DNA of 64,000 nt from Lichenicola sp964247755 (GTDB lineage: Bacteria; Pseudomonadota; Alphaproteobacteria; Acetobacterales; Acetobacteraceae). How positions within the stretch are numbered: position 1 is the stretch's first letter; each line of letters starts with the position of its first letter. The notes below the pieces were generated by a model. That model saw only the letters and a list, made by a program, of their open reading frames with translations. It was not told the DNA's origin and searched no databases. The stretch covers positions 96,411 through 160,410 of the forward strand of contig CAXTVX010000004.1 in assembly GCA_964247755.1 (NCBI GenBank). The letters are read 5' to 3'. The position numbers and the translations under genes are program-made. Positions 18,648 to 26,413 of this stretch are shown one piece after another.

Positions 18648-19988
18648 CACCATCAGGGCGGCCGGCCGGGGATCGCGCCCGGCCGGCTGACGCGCCGCCT
18701 CGTCGCGGACCGAACGCTGGACGATCAGCCTGGTCGCGGCAAGCAGGCCGATCACCAGGTAGTCGACGTCGCGATAGGCAGCACTCAGCAGCCCGCCGGA
18801 CACCATGAAGGCGAGCAGCGAGATGCGCAGGTGACCAGCCAGGCGGGCCGCCCAGTCCAGCTCGGGGTGGCCTGAGCTGCGCACCAGGCGGCGGATCAGC
18901 CCGGCGTCGCGCCAGGCCGACGCCATGAGCAGCAGGAACAGCCCGAGCCCGGTGAAGCCCATGTCGCCCAGCACCTCGAAGTAGATGCTGTGCGCGGCGC
19001 GCGGGAACGCGCCAAGCGGCAGGCTGGGCACGACGTCGAGCATCTGGAAGTTCCGCGCCTGGCTGCCCCACACGTCGCCGTGCTGGATGGCATGCATGCC
19101 GCCGCCGGTGAGTGGACGGTCGAGGGCGACACCCAGGCTGACCTTCCACGCCTGGATGCGGCCGAGAAAGGAGTCGTCGCTGTCCGCCTGCTGCACGGTC
19201 TGCATGCGGGCCGTCCAGTCGCTGCCGACCAGGACGGTGCCGGCGAGCAGGCCGCAAGCCAGCAACGGGACCGCCAGCGACTTGCGCCGGCTGATGACGA
19301 CCGAACCGATGCCCACAATCAGCAGGCCGACGAAGCCGCCGCGCGAGAAGGTGGCGATCACCGTGATCGTGCTCAGCAGCGCGGTGCCGACGCAGGCGAC
19401 GCGAAGCGGCCACGAGACCGCCGTGGCATGAAGGTAGTGCAGCAGGGGCAGGATCATCAGCACGTCCAGCGCCACCTGGTTGTTGTCGCCGATCGACGGC
19501 GACCCCAGCACCTTGTGGCCGCTGCCGGACAGGATGAACTTGATGCCCTCGTCCACGGCGATGTAGCCGATGCCGAGGCAGACCACCATCAGCAGCGCGT
19601 GCACCCGCATGCGGTCGGTGACGCACCAGAGCACGGCGAGCGCCAGCACCAGGATCTTGAGGAACTGCTCGCACAGGTCCCAGCCGGCGGCTGCATCTAG
19701 CATCGGCGAGGCAGCCTGCGCGACGATGGCGGCGGCTCCCAGCGCCAGCAGCAGGATGGCGGTGCGGTCGAGCCCGAACCGGATGCCCCGGTCGCGACGG
19801 AACAGGAGCTGCAGCAAGGTCGGCAGAGCCGCCACCTTGGCGAACGGGATCGACGTGCCGATGCCGTACAGGATGTCGTTGGGCGCCAGCAGCGAGGTCC
19901 ACGCCCACAGCAGCACCCCGAACTGGGCGCCGCGGAACGACAACGGCAGCAGCACGAGCCAGGAGGCGACAAAGGCGAGATCGCGCAT
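18627..19988 (-). CDS. O-antigen ligase/polymerase-like membrane protein, exosortase A-associated O-glycosylation ligase type
   Basis: A 453-residue protein with about 10-12 transmembrane helices. The opening (MRDLAFVASWLVLLPLSFRG, then GVLLWAWTSLLAPNDILYGI) matches the DUF5935 N-terminus of proteins called putative O-glycosylation ligase, exosortase A-associated. The central Wzy_C region has the large periplasmic loop with TFSRGGFVGL near 215 and RAAHSIYFEVLGDMGFTGLG near 330, where the conserved Arg and His of WaaL/Wzy enzymes occur. It would polymerise or ligate the exported glycan. It converges on the beta-helix gene with a 21-bp overlap of coding ends and follows a tiny membrane ORF by 7 bp. 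Confidence 0.85.
   Translation of the reverse strand: MRDLAFVASWLVLLPLSFRGAQFGVLLWAWTSLLAPNDILYGIGTSIPFAKVAALPTLLQLLFRRDRGIRFGLDRTAILLLALGAAAIVAQAASPMLDAAAGWDLCEQFLKILVLALAVLWCVTDRMRVHALLMVVCLGIGYIAVDEGIKFILSGSGHKVLGSPSIGDNNQVALDVLMILPLLHYLHATAVSWPLRVACVGTALLSTITVIATFSRGGFVGLLIVGIGSVVISRRKSLAVPLLACGLLAGTVLVGSDWTARMQTVQQADSDDSFLGRIQAWKVSLGVALDRPLTGGGMHAIQHGDVWGSQARNFQMLDVVPSLPLGAFPRAAHSIYFEVLGDMGFTGLGLFLLLMASAWRDAGLIRRLVRSSGHPELDWAARLAGHLRISLLAFMVSGGLLSAAYRDVDYLVIGLLAATRLIVQRSVRDEAARQPAGRDPRPAALMVSGAAAP
18661..18687 (+). terminator. GC-rich hairpin after the beta-helix gene
   Basis: GCCGGCCGGG and CCCGGCCGGC form a perfect 10-bp stem with a 7-nt loop, 13 bp after the stop of the beta-helix gene. 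It lies inside the coding end of the convergent ligase gene. No T tract follows, so intrinsic termination is uncertain. Confidence 0.4.
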
Positions 19989-19995
19989 GGAAGGC

Positions 19996-20145
19996 CTAGC
20001 CGCGCGGGTGGCGGGCCGTGGTTCGCGGCGTCCTATTGTCCGGCCTGCGCCAGCCCAGCAGCCCGGCCTCGCCGCGCCCCCTCGCCATCCACGTCATGAC
20101 GAGGAAGATGCCGCCGCATTCGAGCAGGAGCAGGATGGCGTCCAC
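19996..20145 (-). CDS. Very small putative membrane protein (49 aa)
   Basis: An uninterrupted 49-codon frame with a GTG start at 20145 ends in TAG at 19996, 7 bp before the ligase ATG on the same strand. It encodes one hydrophobic helix (AILLLLECGGIFLVMTWMA, residues 3-21) followed by a basic, Arg/Pro-rich tail. That arrangement suggests a single-pass membrane protein with a cytoplasmic basic tail. No ribosome site is evident and no homologue is recalled, so it may be a chance ORF. If real, its position points to a partner of the ligase. Confidence 0.4.
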   Translation of the reverse strand: MDAILLLLECGGIFLVMTWMARGRGEAGLLGWRRPDNRTPRTTARHPRG

Positions 20146-20243
20146 GGGATGATGTCCGGCCGATTGGTAGGCGAAATGTTACGGACGACGGCGGCGAATG
20201 TAAATGAAACGGTCCGGCCGCCTGCTGGCATGCACACCCTCTA

Positions 20244-20260
20244 CGTGAACACCGTTCACG
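20244..20260. promoter_or_regulatory. Perfect palindrome, possible operator
   Basis: CGTGAAC-ACC-GTTCACG is a perfect 7-bp dyad with a 3-bp spacer, a size and symmetry typical of a dimeric repressor or activator site. It lies about 100 bp upstream of the small membrane ORF (minus strand) and about 280 bp upstream of the secreted protein gene (plus strand). No specific regulator can be named. Confidence 0.4.
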
Positions 20261-20413
20261 CCGAGGCCCGCCGAGCGGGCTGAGGGCAATGGTGTTGCCC
20301 CGCGCGTTCGACACACGGACGTTCCGGACCACGGGCATGGCGAGACCTCGTTGCCCACGCTTCGTCGGGTTGACGGAGGCCGCGTGCCAGGGATCCGGAG
20401 GTTGAAGGCTCGG

Positions 20414-20430
20414 TCCCTCCGGGTGCGCCA
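20414..20430 (+). other. tRNA-Arg 3'-end-like fragment, possible attachment-site remnant
   Basis: TCCCTCCGGGTGCGCCA looks like the T-arm 3' strand, acceptor strand, discriminator G and CCA of an alphaproteobacterial tRNA-Arg. It is preceded by GGAGGTT at the right side for a T-arm, but the T-loop is expanded and altered. The 60 bp upstream has no matching 5' acceptor strand or D-arm, so this is not a functional tRNA. Such a 3' fragment is what remains at one end of an element that integrated into a tRNA gene. Confidence 0.35.
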
Positions 20431-20539
20431 TTCCAGGCGCATCTCCCCCCGACCCGTGGCCGATACGATGGGCTCGACGCAACTTCGCGGTGCTCCGGTC
20501 GATCAGGTCTCGTTCTTCCTCTGTAGTGAAAGACGGGAC

Positions 20540-20866
20540 ATGCGACAGCTGATCCTCGCTGCGGCGGTTCTTGCCGCGGGCGCGCCGGGCGTTGCCCGCA
20601 GTGATACGCTCGCCACCCTCAACGCGTCCCAGGTGGCGACCGGGAACCTCGACGCCTGCTTCGACAGGAACTTCCAGCCCGGCCGCGACAAGGCAAGCGA
20701 CCACGGCGTGTCGAAGCGGCGGTTGCTGGATGCGTGCTCGACGGAATGGGATACGGCGGCACAGGCCTGTCACGTCAACACCGGCAACCCCCTCAAGGAC
20801 TGCCGGAGCCAGACCGGACAGCTGGCCGACGACTACCTGAACCTGAAGAGCGCCAGCATCCGCTAG
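20540..20866 (+). CDS. Small secreted protein with four cysteines, unknown function
   Basis: A 108-residue protein starting at the ATG at 20540, preceded by GAAAGACGGG. It begins with a clear signal peptide (RQLILAAAVLAAGAPGVARS, cleavage near residue 21-22). The mature part is hydrophilic, with four cysteines (in DACFD, LDACS, QACHV and KDCRS), suggesting two disulfides in the periplasm. I do not recognise the family. It is followed after 33 bp by the methionine sulfoxide reductase gene in the same orientation. The open frame extends upstream to 20351, but that part lacks protein-like features. Confidence 0.65.
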   Translation: MRQLILAAAVLAAGAPGVARSDTLATLNASQVATGNLDACFDRNFQPGRDKASDHGVSKRRLLDACSTEWDTAAQACHVNTGNPLKDCRSQTGQLADDYLNLKSASIR

Positions 20867-20899
20867 GCTCCGCCCGAATCCCCGACAGGTGGACACGAG

Positions 20900-21364
20900 A
20901 TGCAGACCACGTCCGACACCGGCGACCTCCTTGAGACCCTGGACGCGTTGCTGGCTGGAGAACACGACCTGGTCGCCAACGCTGCCAACACTGCGGCACT
21001 GCTGTTCCACACGCTCGGCCAGGTGAACTGGGCCGGCTTCTACTTCCTGCAGGGCGGCGATCTGGTGCTGGGTCCGTTCCAGGGCCGGGTCGCCTGCGTA
21101 CGCATCCCGCTCGGACGCGGCGTGTGCGGCACCGCCGCCGCGCGGCGCGAAACCATCGTTGTGCCGGACGTCCACCTGTTTCCCGGCCACATCGCCTGCG
21201 ACGCGGCGTCGCGCAGCGAGATCGTGGTGCCGCTGATCCAGGACGGCGTGCTGCTCGGCGTGCTCGACATCGACAGCCCGGTCCCCGGCCGCTTCTCCGC
21301 CGACGACGCGGCACTGTGCGAGGCGGCGGCAGCCCTGCTGGTCCGCAGCCTGCGGCCCGCGTGA
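20900..21364 (+). CDS. msrC: Free methionine-R-sulfoxide reductase (GAF domain)
   Basis: A 154-residue single GAF-domain enzyme that reduces free L-methionine-R-sulfoxide in the cytoplasm. The three catalytic/resolving cysteines are present at 66, 76 and 100 (VACVRIPLGRGVCG and GHIACDAAS), with the same 10- and 24-residue spacing as in the E. coli fRMsr. The N-terminal VNWAGFYF motif and the RSEIVVPL segment are also conserved. Length matches the family. Its stop overlaps the GTG start of the NUDIX gene (GTGA), so the two are translationally coupled. Confidence 0.9.
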   Translation: MQTTSDTGDLLETLDALLAGEHDLVANAANTAALLFHTLGQVNWAGFYFLQGGDLVLGPFQGRVACVRIPLGRGVCGTAAARRETIVVPDVHLFPGHIACDAASRSEIVVPLIQDGVLLGVLDIDSPVPGRFSADDAALCEAAAALLVRSLRPA

Positions 21365-21768
21365 CGCCGGCGCCGGTCCCGGCAGCGCTCGCGGTCGTGG
21401 TGCGCAACCGGCAGGTGCTGCTGGTGCGGCGCGCCAACCCGCCGGACCAGGGCCTGTGGGGGTTCCCGGGCGGCCGGATCGAGCACGGCGAGACCGTGTT
21501 CGCGGCCGCGGAGCGCGAGCTCGCCGAGGAGACCGGGCTGGCCGGAACCGCGATCCGCCTGCTGGACGCGCTCGACCTGCTCGACCGCGCGCCGGACGGC
21601 ACGCTGCGGCACCACTTCATCCTGCTCGCGGTGCTGTGCACGCCCGGCTCCGGGGCCGCGCACGCCGCGGACGACGCGCTGGAGGCGCGGTGGTTCGACC
21701 GGGACGCGCTCGAGGGCGACCGGTTCAGCCGGAACGTCGCCCGCCTCGCCCACGCCGCCCTGGCCTGA
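21361..21768 (+). CDS. NUDIX hydrolase
   Basis: A 135-residue NUDIX protein that would hydrolyse a nucleoside diphosphate linked to another moiety, such as ADP-ribose or an oxidised nucleotide. The NUDIX box is complete: GGRIEHGETVFAAAERELAE followed by ETGL, residues about 35-58. The start is the GTG at 21361 overlapping the stop of msrC; the frame upstream is a shadow of msrC. Pairing with msrC suggests repair or housecleaning after oxidative damage, which is inference. The precise substrate cannot be read from the sequence. Confidence 0.85.
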   Translation: MTPAPVPAALAVVVRNRQVLLVRRANPPDQGLWGFPGGRIEHGETVFAAAERELAEETGLAGTAIRLLDALDLLDRAPDGTLRHHFILLAVLCTPGSGAAHAADDALEARWFDRDALEGDRFSRNVARLAHAALA

Positions 21769-21798
21769 CGACCGCACGGGCATCGGGCCGCCTTCCGG

Positions 21799-22665
21799 TC
21801 AGGCGATCTGCATGCTCTGCACCGCGGTCTCCAGCTCCTGGAAGCTCGGCATGTGCTCGTTCGGGACCATCTTGCGACCGCTCTCGATGCTGATCTGCGG
21901 CGGGTTGCCGTGCAGGTGCGCCACCAGCACCGCGCGGATCAGCTCGTAGTACTTGGCCTCCTCCATGACCACGGCGCTCAGCCGCGCCGCGATCGGCGCG
22001 ACCACGCCGTAGGCCAGCAGGACGCCCAGGAAGGTGCCGACCAGCGCGCCGCCGATCATCTCGCCCAGCACCGCCGGCGGCTCGCTGATCTTGGACATGG
22101 TCTTGATTACGCCGAGCACGGCGGCCACGATCCCGAGTGCCGGCAGCGCATCGGACATGCTCTGCAGCGCGTGGCAGGGATGCAGCTCCTCGGCCAGCGT
22201 CTTCTTCAGCTCGCGCGCCATGATGTCGTCGAGCTGGTGCGGGTCGTCCACGGTCATGCCGACCATGCGCAGGTAGTCGCAGATCATGGCCCCGGCGTGG
22301 TGGTTCGCCAGCACCTTCGGAAAGGCCGCGAACGCGCTGCTGCTTTCCGGCCGCTCGATGTGCGGCTCGATCGCGGTGGCGCCCTTGCTGCTCGCGAGCT
22401 TCACGAAGAAATACAGCAGGCTCAGCATCTCGACGTAGTCGGCCTTCTTGAACGACGGTCCCTTCAGGACCTTCTTGAACCCGCCGATCGTGTGCTTGAT
22501 CTCGTGCATCGAGTTGGCCATCAGGAAGGTGCCCACCGCGGCACCCAGGATGCTCAGCAGCTCGAACGGCATCGACGCCACCAGCGGCCCGATCGCGCCG
22601 CCGGAGGCGACGAAGCTGCCGAACACGCAGAGCAGCAGGAACACCAGGCCGCCGATGGTGAACAT
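21799..22665 (-). CDS. motA: Flagellar motor stator protein MotA
   Basis: A 288-residue MotA with four transmembrane helices: two at the N-terminus (residues 1-50), a cytoplasmic loop of about 100 residues, and two near 160-215. The torque-loop region (LADDIMARELKKTLAEELH-like, near 130) carries the charged residues that contact FliG. The conserved prolines are present in ISEPPAVLGEMIGGALVGTF near 180. It forms the proton channel of the stator with MotB. It is immediately downstream of motB on the minus strand, separated by 4 bp. No other flagellar genes are in the window. Confidence 0.92.
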   Translation of the reverse strand: MFTIGGLVFLLLCVFGSFVASGGAIGPLVASMPFELLSILGAAVGTFLMANSMHEIKHTIGGFKKVLKGPSFKKADYVEMLSLLYFFVKLASSKGATAIEPHIERPESSSAFAAFPKVLANHHAGAMICDYLRMVGMTVDDPHQLDDIMARELKKTLAEELHPCHALQSMSDALPALGIVAAVLGVIKTMSKISEPPAVLGEMIGGALVGTFLGVLLAYGVVAPIAARLSAVVMEEAKYYELIRAVLVAHLHGNPPQISIESGRKMVPNEHMPSFQELETAVQSMQIA

Positions 22666-22669
22666 CGGC

Positions 22670-23752
22670 TCAGCCCCCCGCCGTGCCGGGCGGCGACACG
22701 TGCTGCCGGCGCAGGGTCAGCACAACCCGCCGGTTGGCGCTGGCGAGCGGATCCGCGGGCAGCAGCAGGTGCCGGTCGGCATATCCCGTCACCCCGGCCA
22801 CCCGGCCGTCCGGCAGCCCCGCATCGACCAGCAGGTCACGCGCCGCGTTGGCGCGTCCCGACGACAGGGTCCAGTTCGAGACGGCTCCGGCCGACAAGGG
22901 TGCCGCGTCGCTGTAGCCCTCGATCGAGACCGGCTCCGGCAGCGTCGCGAGGAACGGCGCCACCTTGCGCAGCAGGGCCTGGGCCCTGGCGTTCAGGGTG
23001 GTGGCGCCGCGGTCGAACATGGGCTTGCTCTGGCTGTCCATGATCTGGATGCGCAGTCCGTCGGCGGTGACGTCGACCGCCATCTGGTCGGCGAACGCGG
23101 CCAGCGAGGGATCGGCCGCGACCAGGCGCTTCACCGCCCCGATCGCCGCCTTAAGGGACCTGTCCTCGGCCGCCGCCGCCGCTGCTGCTGCAGCCTTGTC
23201 CACCTTCGGACCGGCTTCCGACGCGGCGGCGCCCACCCCGCCTGCCGCCTGGCCCTGCGTGACGCCCTGGGCAGCGGCACCCTGGGCAGCCTTGCCCTGG
23301 ACGAGGGCGGGCCCGGCGGCTGGGCCCGCGGACTCGTCGTCGTTGTCGCTGTCCGACGCGCCGGACGAGGAGTCGCCGTCGTCCGCGACTTGGCCGGGTG
23401 CCGTCTGCATCGCCATCGGCTGCGGCGCGTCCGCGGTCGGCGGCGCGCCGCTGCCGTTCACCACCAGGTTGGTTCCCTTGTCCAGCGGGCTCATCCCGCC
23501 CGGCACCAGGCCGGCCCCGGAGAACCCGTTCTCGACGTTGGCGAGCGGGCTGAAATAGGCGGCGATGCCGCGTCGCTGCTGCTCGCTGGTGGCGTTGATC
23601 AGCCACATCAGCAGGAAGAACGCCATCATCGCGGTCACGAAGTCGGCGTACGCGACCTTCCAGGCGCCGCCATGATGGCCGACAGCACCTTCCTCTATCC
23701 GGCGGATGACGATCGTCGTTCCGCTCTCGGTCTTGCCACGCCGCTTGGCCAT
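22670..23752 (-). CDS. motB: Flagellar motor stator protein MotB
   Basis: A 360-residue MotB. One transmembrane helix near 33-55 (KVAYADFVTAMMAFFLLMWL) contains the proton-carrying aspartate at Asp37. A long linker of about 130 residues, rich in Ala, Gly and Asp, follows, and is longer than in enteric MotB. The OmpA-like peptidoglycan-binding domain covers about 225-350 (VSIEGYSDAAPL, SSGRANAARDLLVDAGL, SANRRVVLTL). It anchors the stator to the cell wall. motB precedes motA in this operon, the reverse of the enteric order but the normal arrangement is variable in alphaproteobacteria. Confidence 0.9.
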   Translation of the reverse strand: MAKRRGKTESGTTIVIRRIEEGAVGHHGGAWKVAYADFVTAMMAFFLLMWLINATSEQQRRGIAAYFSPLANVENGFSGAGLVPGGMSPLDKGTNLVVNGSGAPPTADAPQPMAMQTAPGQVADDGDSSSGASDSDNDDESAGPAAGPALVQGKAAQGAAAQGVTQGQAAGGVGAAASEAGPKVDKAAAAAAAAAEDRSLKAAIGAVKRLVAADPSLAAFADQMAVDVTADGLRIQIMDSQSKPMFDRGATTLNARAQALLRKVAPFLATLPEPVSIEGYSDAAPLSAGAVSNWTLSSGRANAARDLLVDAGLPDGRVAGVTGYADRHLLLPADPLASANRRVVLTLRRQHVSPPGTAGG

Positions 23753-23834
23753 CCGGATTCCTGCTCCCGCGTCACCCGTCCAGACGACACCATGCGGGGC
23801 AGCGCCTTAATCATCGGCTAACGCGGGGTGTTCA

Positions 23835-25271
23835 CTAACGCGTGGGCAACCGGACGATGTCGGCGTCAAGCCCGGGCGGCAGTCCGGGGCGCAGGCGCAC
23901 GCGGTAGAGCCGGTAGCGCTCCGCCACCCGTCCGCCACGGCTTCGGACCAGCTCGCCCGCCGGCACCAGCATCGACCAGTAGCGCCCGTCCGGCGCGTCG
24001 TGCCGCCGCTCGCTCCGCACCAGCACGCCGGTGGTCGCTCCGGCCGCGCCGTGCGGCAACGCGAACAACGCCCAGCGCGGCTGTACGCCCAGCACCGTCC
24101 GGCCCGGCAGGCCGCGCGCCAGCTCCGCCGCCAGGCCATATTCGTCGGCGGCGACGAACCCCGGACCGGCCGTGCCGGCGGCGGTGGCCAGCGCCTGCCA
24201 TCCCGCCAGCCGCTGCAACGTCACGTCCATCCCGCGCGGCAGCGGGAACGGCGCCGCCGCCTGCAGGTATACCGCCGCCGTCAGCGCGAAGCCGAGGACC
24301 GCCGCCTGCCGCCACCATCCCGGCGCCACTGCCGCGGCGGCGATCAGCGCCGATGGATAGAGCAGGCCCGGCCAGTTCGCCTGCACCCGGTCGCCGAGCG
24401 CGTGCTGCACGAACACCGCCAGGGGCAGCAGCGTCACCCAGGCGAGCAGCGCCGAAGCAGGCCTGCCGCGGCGCCCATCATGAACGGCGTTCACGATCCC
24501 GGCGACGAGCAGGACGAACACCAGCGGCGTCGTCAGCCCGAGCTGCCCGCCCGCCAGCTCGGCGAGATACCGGGCGGCCCGGGCCGGATGCCAGTCCCCG
24601 GTGCGTCCGCCCTGCCTGGCGAAGCTGGCCCAGCCATGCCCTGCGTTCCAGCCCAGCACCGGCGCGAATGCGGCCAGCGCCAGCAGGGCCGCCAGCCACG
24701 GCCACGGGCTGCGCAGCCAGCGCCGCCCCTCCGCGGTCGCCAGCAGCCAGCCGGCCAGGCCCATCGCGGTCAGCAGCGCCGTGTATTTGCTGTCGAGCGC
24801 CAGGCCGGTCGCGATCCCGACGGCAAGCCACCAGGCGCCCTGCCCGGTCGCCAGCACCCGACCGAGTGCGGCCAGTGCCAGCGTCCAGAAGAACAGCAGC
24901 GGCGTGTCCGGGGTCATGGTGACGCTGCCGACGCCGAGCAGCAGGGTGGCGTTCAACAGCACCGCCGCCGCCAGCGCACGCGGCAACCGGTTCTGCCGAT
25001 CGCCCAGGTCGGCGGCGGCCGAGGCCAGCAGCAGGGTGCCGAGTGCCGCCGAGACCGGCGCCAGCAGGCGCACGCCGAGCGGTCCGCCGCCGCACAGCCA
25101 CGTCCCTGCCTTGATCCACAGCGCCACCATCGGCGGGTGGTCGAGATAGCCCGGCGCCAGGGCACGCGACCACACCCAATAGTAGGACTCGTCCGGCGAC
25201 AGCGGCACCAGGCCGCACACCGCGAGCCGGAGCAGGGTCAGCAGCAGGAGGATCGCGAGCCACCACCTCAA
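23835..25271 (-). CDS. GT39-type (ArnT/PMT-like) membrane glycosyltransferase
   Basis: About 478 residues with 10-12 hydrophobic segments. PLSPDESYYWVWSRALAPGY near 22-41 is the ArnT/PMT acidic loop motif, and YLDHPPMVALWIKAG and the SKYTALL segment near 165 are also typical. These enzymes move a sugar from a polyprenyl phosphate to an acceptor on the periplasmic side. The start is uncertain: TTG at 25271 overlaps the stop of the upstream GT2-GtrA gene (TTGA) and gives the usual N-terminus, while the frame extends to 25448 only as a shadow. The GT2-GtrA protein would make and flip its lipid-linked donor. Confidence 0.8.
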   Translation of the reverse strand: MRWWLAILLLLTLLRLAVCGLVPLSPDESYYWVWSRALAPGYLDHPPMVALWIKAGTWLCGGGPLGVRLLAPVSAALGTLLLASAAADLGDRQNRLPRALAAAVLLNATLLLGVGSVTMTPDTPLLFFWTLALAALGRVLATGQGAWWLAVGIATGLALDSKYTALLTAMGLAGWLLATAEGRRWLRSPWPWLAALLALAAFAPVLGWNAGHGWASFARQGGRTGDWHPARAARYLAELAGGQLGLTTPLVFVLLVAGIVNAVHDGRRGRPASALLAWVTLLPLAVFVQHALGDRVQANWPGLLYPSALIAAAAVAPGWWRQAAVLGFALTAAVYLQAAAPFPLPRGMDVTLQRLAGWQALATAAGTAGPGFVAADEYGLAAELARGLPGRTVLGVQPRWALFALPHGAAGATTGVLVRSERRHDAPDGRYWSMLVPAGELVRSRGGRVAERYRLYRVRLRPGLPPGLDADIVRLPTR

Positions 25272-26392
25272 CGCAGGCGCCAGATCAGGGTGGAGGACAC
25301 CGCGTAGTTCCACACTACCCCGATCGCGGCACCCGCGGCACCGGCCGGCTGCCAGCCGTGATGGGCGTCGTGCAGGGTGCGGGCGATGCCCACGTTGGCG
25401 ACCGCGCCGACGCCGCAGACCAGCATGAACAGCAGCAGGCCGCGCCACAGCCGGACGCCGCGCAGGCGGCGGTCGCGATAGGTCAGGGTGTTGTTGAGCC
25501 AGAAGTTGGCGACCATCGCCGCCACCGTGCCGATCGTCTGCGCTTCGGCGAACGGGGCGCCGGTGCGACGGGCGGCGTCCAGCACCAGGAGGTTCACCAG
25601 CACGCCGGCCAAGCCCACGGCAGCGAAGCCGATGAACCGGGTCGGCAGCAGGCCGCGGAACGCCTTGTCGAGAACCATGCTGCCGAACTGTGCCAGCACC
25701 AGGGCGTCGAGCTTGCTTTCGCCGGCCAGGCGCGGCCGGAACCGGGCCGGGATCTCAAGCACGCGCGGGATCTCGCCGGTCGCGGCAGGGGCGGACAGGA
25801 TCAGGTCGAGCAGGATCTTGAACCCTTGCCCGCTCAGGCGGGGAGCTACCCGCTCGAAGAAGCACCGCTCGAAGGCGAAGAACCCGCTCATCGGGTCGCC
25901 GAGCCGGGCGAAACCCGGGCGCACCGGCAGGAACGCCTGCGCCAAGCGGATCCCGCCATCCGACAGACGGTGCCGCCACGGCGAGGACAGCCCGGCGGAG
26001 TCGCCACCGAGCACGTGGCGCGAGCCGACCGCGACGTCGCAGAGCCCCTCCGCCACCGCGTCCAGCATGCGCGGCAGGCAGGTCTCGTCGTGCTGCAGGT
26101 CGCCGTCCATCACCGCGATCAGCGGCGCCGAGGAGGCCAGCACCCCCTCGATCACCGCCGACGACAGGCCGCGCCGGCCGATTCGCCGCAGGCCGCGCAC
26201 GCGCCCATCGACGGCGGCGACGGCGCGTATCTCCTCGATGGTGCCGTCCGGGCTGTCGTCGTCGACGAAGATCGCCTCCCAGCTGCGGCCGGCTAGGGCG
26301 GCATCGAGGGCCGCCACCAGCGGACGCACGTTGGGGCGCTCCCGGTAGCAGGGCACCACGATGCTGATGGAGGGGCTGATCTGGGGCGGCAT
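25268..26392 (-). CDS. Polyprenyl-phosphate glycosyltransferase fused to a GtrA-like flippase domain
   Basis: A 374-residue protein. Residues 1-230 are a DPM1-type GT2 domain (ISIVVPCYRERPNVRPLVAA, VDDDSPDGT, the metal-binding DGDLQHDE, GDPMSGFFAF), which makes polyprenyl-phosphate-linked hexose. Residues 245-374 are a four-helix GtrA domain (RFIGFAAVGLAGVLVNLLVL, MVANFWLNNTLTYRDR), thought to flip that lipid-linked sugar. I use the ATG at 26392; a TTG at 26398 is two codons upstream. It overlaps the GT39 gene, giving a complete route of make, flip and transfer for one sugar modification; the acceptor is unknown. Confidence 0.87.
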   Translation of the reverse strand: MPPQISPSISIVVPCYRERPNVRPLVAALDAALAGRSWEAIFVDDDSPDGTIEEIRAVAAVDGRVRGLRRIGRRGLSSAVIEGVLASSAPLIAVMDGDLQHDETCLPRMLDAVAEGLCDVAVGSRHVLGGDSAGLSSPWRHRLSDGGIRLAQAFLPVRPGFARLGDPMSGFFAFERCFFERVAPRLSGQGFKILLDLILSAPAATGEIPRVLEIPARFRPRLAGESKLDALVLAQFGSMVLDKAFRGLLPTRFIGFAAVGLAGVLVNLLVLDAARRTGAPFAEAQTIGTVAAMVANFWLNNTLTYRDRRLRGVRLWRGLLLFMLVCGVGAVANVGIARTLHDAHHGWQPAGAAGAAIGVVWNYAVSSTLIWRLR

Positions 26393-26413
26393 CGACAACG
26401 CGGCAGCGGCTGG

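Larger units (their letters stand above)
20146..20539. other. 394-bp intergenic region with a palindrome and a tRNA-like fragment
   Basis: No gene is supported in this stretch. It contains a perfect 7+7 bp palindrome at 20244-20260 and a 17-bp string identical in type to the 3' end of a tRNA-Arg at 20414-20430, both annotated separately. The remainder is the presumed promoter region of the small secreted protein starting at 20540. Confidence 0.55.

Noticed and set aside
20354..20430. Complete tRNA-Arg ending at 20430
   Set aside because: Only the 3' end matches; there is no complementary 5' acceptor strand, D-arm or anticodon arm in the preceding 77 bases.
22670..23752. Repeats in motB linker as a mobile or phase-variable tract
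   Set aside because: The Ala/Gly/Asp codons are imperfect and mixed; there is no simple-sequence repeat able to slip.
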